Source of the DNA: JAIBJN01 sp963842305
GTDB lineage: Bacteria > Actinomycetota > Thermoleophilia > Gaiellales > Gaiellaceae
Direction of reading: 5' to 3'
Assembly: GCA_963842305.1 (NCBI GenBank)
Contig: CAWJFW010000002.1
Location: 372,001 to 436,000, forward strand
Length of the DNA: 64,000 nucleotides
The notes beneath the pieces were generated by a model. That model searched no databases and was not told where the DNA came from. It worked only from the letters and a program-made list of their open reading frames with translations. Shown piece after piece: positions 58,242 to 64,000 of the stretch. The translations under genes and the position numbers were made by a program. The first letter of the stretch is position 1, and every line of letters starts with the position of its first letter.

Positions 58242-58721
58242 ATGAGCTACGCCGTGATCTCCATCGGGAACAAGCAATACCGCGTGCGGGAAGGCCAGCG
58301 GCTGCTCGTGGACCGGGTGCCCCACGACGAGGGGAAGACATTCCATCCCGATCTCGTGATGCTCGGGGGCGACGGCGACGCGAAGCTCGGCTCTGACCTC
58401 AAGGGCCAGCAGGTGACGGCCAAGGTCGCCGAGCACGTCCGTGGGAAGAAGGTCATCGTGGGCAAGCACCGCCGCCGCACGGGTTACAAGCGCCGGAACG
58501 GCTTCCGCGCGGCCCTCACGCGCATCGAGGTGCAGTCGATCGGGGCGACCCGGACGCGCTCGACCGCAGCCAACGAGGCCGAGACGGGCGAAGCCAAGCC
58601 CGCCGCTCCGAAGAAGCCGGCCGCCCGCAAGACGACGACCACGAGGGCGCGGAAGCCGGCCGCGGCGACCGAGAAGAAGGCGCCTGCCCGGAGGGCGGCG
58701 CCAAAGAAGACCGAGGAGTAG
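58242..58721 (+). CDS. rplU: Ribosomal protein L21 with Ala/Lys/Pro tail
   Basis: 159 residues. The first 103 are a normal L21 (MSYAVISIGNKQYRVREGQR to HRRRTGYKRRNGFRAALTRI). The remaining 55 form an Ala/Lys/Thr/Pro-rich basic tail, for example RKTTTTRARKPAAATEKKAP. Similar tails occur on ribosomal proteins of high-GC actinobacteria. It binds 23S rRNA with L20. It lies 41 nt after rng and 4 nt before rpmA. L21-L27-Obg is a classic block. Confidence 0.96.
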   Translation: MSYAVISIGNKQYRVREGQRLLVDRVPHDEGKTFHPDLVMLGGDGDAKLGSDLKGQQVTAKVAEHVRGKKVIVGKHRRRTGYKRRNGFRAALTRIEVQSIGATRTRSTAANEAETGEAKPAAPKKPAARKTTTTRARKPAAATEKKAPARRAAPKKTEE

Positions 58722-58725
58722 GGAG

Positions 58726-58971
58726 ATGGCTCACAAGAAAGGACTGGGCTCGTCGAAGAACGGTCGCGACTCCGAGTCCAAGCGACTCGGCGTCAAGGTC
58801 TTCGACGGCCAGGAGATCAGGGCGGGCATGATCGTCGTCCGCCAGCGCGGCACGCGCTTCCGGTCCGGCCCGGGCACGGGCCTCGGCCGCGATCACACGA
58901 TCTTTGCGACCCGCGACGGGAAGGTTGTCTTCCGGGCGGGCGGCGAGGGTCGGACCGTCTCCGTCGACTAG
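58726..58971 (+). CDS. rpmA: Ribosomal protein L27
   Basis: 81 residues, complete. The N-terminus MAHKKGLGSSKNGRDSESKR carries the conserved basic residues that reach toward the peptidyl-transferase centre. There is no Firmicutes-type cleavable extension. RQRGTRFRSGPGTGLGRDHT is the core signature. The stop of rplU is 4 nt upstream, with AGGGAG as the ribosome-binding site. obgE begins 9 nt downstream. Confidence 0.97.
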   Translation: MAHKKGLGSSKNGRDSESKRLGVKVFDGQEIRAGMIVVRQRGTRFRSGPGTGLGRDHTIFATRDGKVVFRAGGEGRTVSVD

Positions 58972-58980
58972 GGACAGGCC

Positions 58981-60138
58981 GTGTTCTTCGACCGCGCGCG
59001 GATCCGCGTCCGGGGCGGGCGCGGCGGCGACGGGTCGCTCAGCTTCCGGCGGGAGAAGTTCGTGCCGAAGGGCGGCCCGGACGGCGGCGACGGCGGCGAC
59101 GGCGGCGACGTCGTCCTCGTGGCCGACGCGGATCTCCGAGACCTCGGCTTCTTCCACCGGAAGTCTCGCTTCGAGGCGACGCGGGGGCGGCACGGGCAGG
59201 GGTCGAACAAGCGCGGGGCCGACGGCGAGGACGTCGCGCTCGGCGTACCCGTGGGGACCCAGGTGCTCGACGAAGAGGGGCGGCTGCTCGCCGACCTCGC
59301 GCACCCGGGCGCGCGGCTCGTTGCGGCGCACGGCGGACACGGCGGTGCGGGCAATCGCCGCTTCGCCTCGCCCAGACACCAGGCGCCTCGGCTCGCCGAG
59401 CTGGGCTCCGTCGGCGAGGAGGCGGGCCTCGAGCTGCGCCTGAAGCTGCTCGCCGACGCGGCGCTCCTCGGCTTCCCGAACGCGGGCAAGTCCTCGCTTC
59501 TCCGGCGGATCTCGAACGCCAAGCCGAAGGTCGCGGACTATCCCTTCACGACGATCGCGCCCATCCTCGGAACGGTCGAGGCTCCGGACGGGCGGCAGCT
59601 GACTGTTGCGGACGTGCCCGGCCTCCTCGAGGGGGCGAGCGAGGGTGTCGGCCTCGGCGACGAGTTCCTCGCCCACCTGGAGCGTGCGCGGCTCTTCCTG
59701 CACGTCATCGACGGGCAAGAAGACATCGCGGCGCGCTTCCAGGCGATCGACCGCGAGCTCGCGGCCTACGGAGCGGGCCTGGCCGACCGGCCGCAGATCG
59801 TCGTCGTGAACAAGGTCGATCTCGCCCCCGAGCCGCCGCAGCTCGTTCTCGATGATCCGCGCGTGGTGGGGCTCGTCCTGACGTCGGCGGCCACGGGCCA
59901 GGGAATCGACGAGCTCGAGGCGATGTTGTTTCGCCACGTTCCGAAGAGTGCGCCGGCGCTCTCGGCCGATGACGAGCTCGCGGACTTCCTCGTCTACCGG
60001 CCTCGCCCGCCTCGCCAGCGGCGCTTCAGGATCTTCCGCACGCCCGGCGGCTACCGTGTCCGCGGCCAGGCCACGGAGGACGAGCTCCGAGCCGCGGGGG
60101 TCAAGGCCGACGCGGTCGTGGAGTTCGAGGACGAGTGA
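58981..60138 (+). CDS. obgE: Obg/CgtA GTPase
   Basis: 385 residues in three parts. The Gly-rich Obg fold spans 1-158 (RGGRGGDGSLSFRREKFVPK, GGHGGAGNRRFAS). The G domain has P-loop GFPNAGKSSLL at about 164, switch I DYPFTTIAP, G3 DVPGLLEGAS and NKVD. A short OCT domain follows (FRIFRTPGGYRVRGQATEDE). It helps assemble the 50S subunit and links ribosome state to stress. The start is GTG. The stop overlaps the nadD start. Confidence 0.95.
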   Translation: MFFDRARIRVRGGRGGDGSLSFRREKFVPKGGPDGGDGGDGGDVVLVADADLRDLGFFHRKSRFEATRGRHGQGSNKRGADGEDVALGVPVGTQVLDEEGRLLADLAHPGARLVAAHGGHGGAGNRRFASPRHQAPRLAELGSVGEEAGLELRLKLLADAALLGFPNAGKSSLLRRISNAKPKVADYPFTTIAPILGTVEAPDGRQLTVADVPGLLEGASEGVGLGDEFLAHLERARLFLHVIDGQEDIAARFQAIDRELAAYGAGLADRPQIVVVNKVDLAPEPPQLVLDDPRVVGLVLTSAATGQGIDELEAMLFRHVPKSAPALSADDELADFLVYRPRPPRQRRFRIFRTPGGYRVRGQATEDELRAAGVKADAVVEFEDE

Positions 60139-60710
60139 CGACGGGGATCCTCGGCGGTGCCTTCGACCCCCCGCACGCGGGCCACGTCGCCCTGGCCCGG
60201 GAGGCGATCAGCCGCTTCGGGCTCGAGCGGCTTCTCGTGCTCGTCGTCGCCGAGCCCGGCCACAAGCCGGTCGGAACGGCCGCCGACGAGCGCCTCGAGC
60301 TTGCGCGCGCAGCGTTCGCGGAGATCGCGCTCGTCGAGGTCCAGCTCGAGGAGCAGGCATACACCGTCGACTCGCTGCGCGTTGGCGATTTCGACCCGGA
60401 CTCCACGGTCTTCTTGATCGGCGCCGACGAGTTCACGGACTTCCTGACGTGGAAAGACCCCGACGAGATCCTTGACCGCGTGCGGCTCGGCGTGGCCACA
60501 CGGCCCGGCTATCCCAGGGGGCGCCTACTGGAGGTGCTGGGCGCACTCCGGCGTCCCGACCGGGTGGAGCTGTTCGAGATTCCGGCGGTCGACATCTCGT
60601 CGCGTGACCTTCGCGCCCGGCTCGCTGGCGGCGAGCCGGCGACGGAGCTGCTGCCCCCGGACGTCGCGCGCCGCGTCGTCGAGCGCGGGCTCTACCATGA
60701 AGGTTGTTGA
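60135..60710 (+). CDS. nadD: Nicotinate-nucleotide adenylyltransferase
   Basis: 191 residues. GILGGAFDPPHAGHVALARE is the nucleotidylyltransferase signature with both catalytic His. FLIGADEFTDFLTWKDP binds the nicotinate side, and DISSRDLRARL is the ISxxxxR nucleotide motif. It makes NaAD from NaMN and ATP in NAD synthesis. The GTG overlaps the obgE stop (GTGA). The obgE-nadD-rsfS order is typical. Confidence 0.94.
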   Translation: MTTGILGGAFDPPHAGHVALAREAISRFGLERLLVLVVAEPGHKPVGTAADERLELARAAFAEIALVEVQLEEQAYTVDSLRVGDFDPDSTVFLIGADEFTDFLTWKDPDEILDRVRLGVATRPGYPRGRLLEVLGALRRPDRVELFEIPAVDISSRDLRARLAGGEPATELLPPDVARRVVERGLYHEGC

Positions 60711-61120
60711 CCCCTTCCGGAGGGCACAGCTACGCTGAGAGTGTTGATCCAGGAGATGCCAGGCCGCTGACGCCCATCGAGCACGCGCGCAGAATCGCGG
60801 CCCTCGCCCAGGAGAAGCTCGCCGCCGACGTCGTCATCCTCGACATGCGACCGGTGTGCTCGTACACGGATTTCTTCGTCGTCTGCACGGGACAGAACCC
60901 GAGGCAGACGAAGGCCGTCTACGACGAGGTGCGCGAGCGGCTGAAGAAGGAAGACGGCCTCCTCCCGCGCGCGGTCGCGGGCGAGCGGCAGGCCACCTGG
61001 ATCCTCGCCGACTACCTCGACGTCGTCCTCCATGTCTTCACTCCGGAAGCGAGGGAGTACTACCGCCTCGAAGAGCTCTGGGGCGACGTCCCGTCGGTTG
61101 AGCTCGCCGTCGCCGGGTAG
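60704..61120 (+). CDS. rsfS: Ribosomal silencing factor RsfS
   Basis: RsfS binds L14 and blocks subunit joining when nutrients are short. The core ADVVILDMRPVCSYTDFFVV, CTGQNPRQTKAVYDEVRERL and YLDVVLHVFTPEAREYY, then LEELWGD, is complete. The start is unclear. A TTG at 60704 overlaps the nadD stop but adds a non-conserved 21 residues. The conserved part begins LTPIEHARRIAAL at a CTG (60767), overlapping a TGA that ends a possible 9-codon leader frame beginning at a GTG (60751). TACGCT, 6 nt before that GTG, is a possible internal promoter. Confidence 0.92.
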   Translation: MLTPSGGHSYAESVDPGDARPLTPIEHARRIAALAQEKLAADVVILDMRPVCSYTDFFVVCTGQNPRQTKAVYDEVRERLKKEDGLLPRAVAGERQATWILADYLDVVLHVFTPEAREYYRLEELWGDVPSVELAVAG

Positions 61121-61153
61121 CTCGGGGCTCGCTTCGCTACAGTTTCGCAGCGC

Positions 61154-61226
61154 GGGGCCATAGCTCAGCTGGGAGAGCGCTTGGCTGGCAGCCAAGAGGT
61201 CGCGGGTTCGAATCCCGCTGGCTCCA
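61154..61226 (+). tRNA. tRNA-Ala(GGC)
   Basis: A 73-nt cloverleaf. Acceptor GGGGCCA pairs with TGGCTCC (one G-U), and the D arm is GCTCAGCTGGGAGAGC. The anticodon stem-loop CTTGGCTGGCAGCCAAG has GGC. The T arm is GCGGGTTCGAATCCCGC. The discriminator is A; CCA is not encoded. No duplicate fragment was found nearby. Confidence 0.95.
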
Positions 61227-61283
61227 CTCTTCCGGGCCCTGGACGAGCCGGCTCCCCCTCAGCTGAGACCAGCAGACGGGCGG

Positions 61284-61637
61284 TTAGTGTGGAGCGGGGA
61301 TGTTCTCGAGCAGCGTCGCCGAGAAGATCTGCTCGTCTCCTATGCCACCCTCGAATCGCACCGGCTGTCCGGGAAGAGACTTCGCGAACCAGAAGCGCCA
61401 CGTGCCCTTATCGTCGGTGCGCGTGTAGCGGTGACAGTTAAATGCGCCTGCGGGGGTCTCGATCGCTTCGTCTTCACGCGCCGTGGTCGCCGCGTCGAAC
61501 GAGGCATGCCGCTGTAGGTCGAGCCATGTCGATCGTTCCTGCGTCGGCTCGGTCAGTCGTCGGCCGTCGAGTGACTCTTCCCATGACTCCTGCACCGCGC
61601 CGATCGCGTCCGTCTCGACGTAGCGGGAAACGCGCAC
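61284..61637 (-). CDS. Hypothetical protein, 117 aa (possibly 5'-truncated)
   Basis: From a GTG at 61637 the frame gives MRVSRYVETDAIGAVQESWE and ends FEGGIGDEQIFSATLLENIP. The centre contains AIETPAGAFNCHRYTRTDD and WRFWFAKSLPGQPVRFEGG, a beta-rich layout like secreted domains that convert a modified substrate. The same frame continues upstream for about 30 more coherent residues (SAAEIAAACRPGRTLRYQIE) to an in-frame stop, without a start codon. The true N-terminus with a signal peptide may be lost or out of frame. Family not recognised. Confidence 0.55.
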   Translation of the reverse strand: MRVSRYVETDAIGAVQESWEESLDGRRLTEPTQERSTWLDLQRHASFDAATTAREDEAIETPAGAFNCHRYTRTDDKGTWRFWFAKSLPGQPVRFEGGIGDEQIFSATLLENIPAPH

Positions 61638-61864
61638 GATCGGCGGCTGACCAGCGCGCTCGATCTGGTAGCGCAGGGTTCGGCCAGGACGGCAGGCGGC
61701 TGCGATCTCGGCTGCGCTGAACGGCGTCGGAGGTGGTTCGGGTCAAGTCGTCGCGAGTCCATTTTCCACGCGCCGGTTCTTGCGGATTCACCCTGTTCAG
61801 GAACAGGCTCGAAGCGCTCGGGCGCACCTGCCGCTACGAGACGGTCCTGACCCCATTCTCGCGG

Positions 61865-62664
61865 TTATTTGCCGGAGGGGCTCTCCGCGGGGTCGACGGG
61901 GAACGCCTCGCGCATCTTCGTCAGCGCTCCGGCCTCGATCTGCCGTGCACGCTCGGCCGTGAGGCCTAGCGTGCCGCCGATCTGATCGAGCGTCTGTGCC
62001 GGCTGACCGAGCCCGAAATGCGCTTCGAGGACCGTCCGCTCCCTCTCGTCGAGATGATGGCGACGTCACGCACCTCGCTCATCTCGATCCGGTCGAGCAC
62101 GCGCTCGAAGGCCTGTTCGGCAACCGGGTCGGCGATCGTGTCGCCGACCGTCGAGCTCGTGTCCGCGTCCTCCCGAAGCGGTTCGTGGAGACCTCGCGGC
62201 GGGCGCTCGGTCGCCTGCAGGCTCTCTAGCTGCGCCGGAGCAAGACCGGTCGCCTTGCTCAGCTGTCTGTTGGTCGGCTCGGTGCCGTGGGCCTGTACGT
62301 ACTCTCCCCGTGCCGTTCTGATCCGCGCGAGAGCGCGGACCGCTCGGTCGGAGAGCGCGAAGGCCCGCGTCTGGTCGGCGACGAGCTCCTGCATGGCCTT
62401 CCGCACCCAGAACGAGGCGTACCCCCAGAAGGGCGTGTTCAGCTCCGGGTCGTAGCGACGCGCGGCGAAGAGCAGGCCGACGACTCCCTGTTGTCGGAGT
62501 TCTTCGAGGGCGACGCCGGCACGGGTCGGAAAGGCGAGGGCAAGCCTGGCGATCGCCGGCATGAACACGTCGACCAGCTTGAGGCGCGCATCGGAATCAC
62601 CGCGTTGGGCCGTGACCACGAGAGCCTGTTCCTGCGGAGGGGTGAGCCTTGCGGTGTGGTTCAT
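61865..62664 (-). pseudogene. Sigma-70-family RNA polymerase sigma factor, frameshifted
   Basis: The corrected product would be 266 residues. Region 2 is clear (ARLALAFPTRAGVALEELRQ, GVVGLLFAARRYDPELNTPF, WGYASFWVRKAMQELVADQT). Region 3 follows (LSDRAVRALARIRTARGEYV). Region 4 (DERERTVLEAHFGLGQPAQT, LDQIGGTLGLTAERARQIEA) is in another frame. One missing base at about 62059-62061 restores the frame through VAHHLDERER. The region-2 layout is that of group 2/3 sigma factors of the RpoH/WhiG-like size. ATG 62664 is taken as the start. The stop is TAA at 61865. Confidence 0.8.
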
Positions 62665-62842
62665 CGAGACGCACTGGTGACTCCGTGGGCGCTGAGATCG
62701 TCGAGCCACGTTGCCCTACGGTCGGGGGCACGTCGATTGTGGCAGGAATCCCCACTAAATGACGGGGAATACTTGGGTTCCTCGCGGCGGCGGCTTATTG
62801 GAGTTTCTGCGAACGCACGCCAAAAACTCACGGAGGTCGACA

Positions 62843-64000
62843 TTGAGCACAACTCAGTCATCCACGGCCGCTGCAATCCGCCCCTTCGAGGTGAGCGTCT
62901 CCGAGGCTGAGATCGAAGACCTCCGGCGGCGCATCGAGGCGACGCGCTGGCCCAGCAACGAGCTCGTCGAGGATCGCTCGCAGGGTGTCCAGCTCGCGAC
63001 GACCCGGGCGCTCGCGGACTACTGGGCGAACGAGTACGACTTCGGGCGCCTGGAGGCGCGGTTGAACGCGCTGCCGCAGTTCACGACCGAAATCGACGGG
63101 GTGGACATCCACTTCATCCACGTGAAGTCAGGTCACGAGAACGCGCTGCCGCTGATCATGACGCACGGCTGGCCCGGCTCGGTCGTCGAGCTGCTCGAAA
63201 CCGTCGGTCCGCTCACGGACCCAACCGCACACGGCGGGGCAGCCGAGGATGCGTTCCACCTCGTGCTGCCCTCCCTGCCCGGCTACGGCTTCTCCGCCGA
63301 GCCCGCCGAGCTCGGCTGGAACGCCGGCCATGTCGCGCAGGCCTGGGCGGAGCTGATGCGCCGCCTCGGCTACACCCGTTATGTCGCCCAGGGCGGCGAC
63401 GTGGGCGCCCTCGTCACCGACGCGATGGGACGGCAGGCGCCCGAGGGGCTGCTCGGCATCCACGTGAACCTGCTCGTGACGGTGCTGGCCGGCCCCCAGC
63501 CGGCGGAGTCCGAGGAGGAACGCGCGGCGGCGGACCAGCTCGCCACCTTCAGGGAGAGCGGGTTCGGCTACTTCCTGGAGATGGCCACGCGGCCGCAGAC
63601 GATCGGCTACGCCCTGCTCGATTCACCCGTCGCCCTGGCCGCCTGGCTGCTCGACCACGACACCGACAGCTACTACAAGATCTCCCACGCCTTCATCGAC
63701 GGGGAGCCCGCCGGCAACCTCACCCGCGACCAGATCGTCGACAACATCACGCTGTACTGGCTGACGGGCACCGGCGCTTCGGCGGCCCGGTCGTACTGGG
63801 AGGACGGACTAGCCCTGGCTCAAGCACTCGCGTCCGGTCAGGCGCCTCCGCCGGTCTCGCTCCCGGTCGGCTTCACGGCCTTCCCCGGCGAGATCTGGCG
63901 GACCCCGCGCAGCTGGGTCGAGAACTCGTACCCGAACGTCAGCTACTTCAACGAGGTCGATAGGGGCGGCCACTTCGCCGCGTGGGAGGAGCCGGAGCTC
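62843..64000 (+). CDS. Epoxide hydrolase, EPHN type (3' end outside window)
   Basis: 386 codons to the right edge, nearly full length. The N-terminal EPHN domain (IRPFEVSVSEAEIEDLRRRI, ATRWPSNE) caps an alpha/beta hydrolase. The oxyanion motif is HGWPGS, the nucleophile D186 lies in AQGGDVGALV, and the general base His is H377 in RGGHFAAWE. Microsomal-type bacterial relatives hydrolyse epoxides to diols, for detoxification or catabolism of alkenes and terpenes. The TTG start is supported by GGAGGT 6 nt upstream. The upstream 178 bp divergent spacer contains a small inverted repeat, TCCCC..GGGGA at 62749-62768. Confidence 0.9.
   Translation, partial: MSTTQSSTAAAIRPFEVSVSEAEIEDLRRRIEATRWPSNELVEDRSQGVQLATTRALADYWANEYDFGRLEARLNALPQFTTEIDGVDIHFIHVKSGHENALPLIMTHGWPGSVVELLETVGPLTDPTAHGGAAEDAFHLVLPSLPGYGFSAEPAELGWNAGHVAQAWAELMRRLGYTRYVAQGGDVGALVTDAMGRQAPEGLLGIHVNLLVTVLAGPQPAESEEERAAADQLATFRESGFGYFLEMATRPQTIGYALLDSPVALAAWLLDHDTDSYYKISHAFIDGEPAGNLTRDQIVDNITLYWLTGTGASAARSYWEDGLALAQALASGQAPPPVSLPVGFTAFPGEIWRTPRSWVENSYPNVSYFNEVDRGGHFAAWEEPEL

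Noticed and set aside
61740..61830. LexA/SOS box at the CCTGTTC..GAACAGG palindrome
   Set aside because: The half-sites are in the wrong order for the actinobacterial GAAC-N4-GTTC operator, and no SOS gene starts nearby.

Overview
The window is high-GC DNA from an actinobacterium. The gene order tig-clpP-clpX, valS-folC-ndk-maf, mreBCD-mrdA-rodA, rng-rplU-rpmA-obgE-nadD-rsfS, the heavy use of GTG starts and the many class III nucleotidyl cyclases suggest a deep-branching, rod-shaped, soil-type lineage (Thermoleophilia/Gaiellales-like). That placement is inferred from gene content and was not tested by alignment. It is probably an environmental assembly: six otherwise well-conserved genes are broken by single-base indels, five of them in short G or C runs.

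Layout. 1-1.7 kb: tail of a TPR gene, a structured leader, a lone Flp pilin and a minimal nucleotidyltransferase. 1.7-8.6 kb: a minus-strand operon with stop/start overlaps, M20 deacylase > class III aminotransferase > GntR regulator > nitrilase > APC permease (frameshifted) > metallophosphoesterase, which looks like uptake and breakdown of an N-acylated amine or amide. 8.6-17.2 kb: housekeeping and accessory singles (SHOCT membrane protein, large secreted M14 carboxypeptidase, B3/B4 protein, GFA protein, stand-alone LigD polymerase, VOC, DHFR-like, PolX/PHP with a degenerate palm).

17.4-28.8 kb is the accessory core. Two tRNA genes, tRNA-Arg(TCG) and tRNA-Leu(TAG), each have a second copy of their 3' end at the far side of a small gene set. 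This is the signature left by tyrosine recombinases that integrate into tRNA genes. The two segments (about 5.9 and 3.6 kb) carry no integrase. They hold two cyclase receptors, a mini Lsr2-like protein and several small secreted or membrane proteins. In and beside them lie two paralogous Gly/Ser-rich surface proteins sharing a Cys-Pro-Cys motif, and three copies of a paired 11-bp-spaced GTGCCCAA element that resembles integrase arm sites.

28.8-35.9 kb: CPA1 antiporter, RTX-repeat secreted protein, a broken CymR-like Rrf2 regulator and a sulfate ABC transporter (cysA-cysW-cysT-sbp). 35.9-61.2 kb: the conserved core, covering protein folding and degradation (tig, clpP, clpX), valS, folC, ndk, maf, the elongasome operon mreB-mreC-mreD-mrdA-rodA, the RNase E/G and ribosome-assembly block, nadD, rsfS and tRNA-Ala(GGC). 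The end of the window holds a frameshifted sigma-70-family factor and the first 386 codons of an epoxide hydrolase. Many genes begin within 6-11 nt of a TANNNT -10 box, so leaderless transcription appears common.
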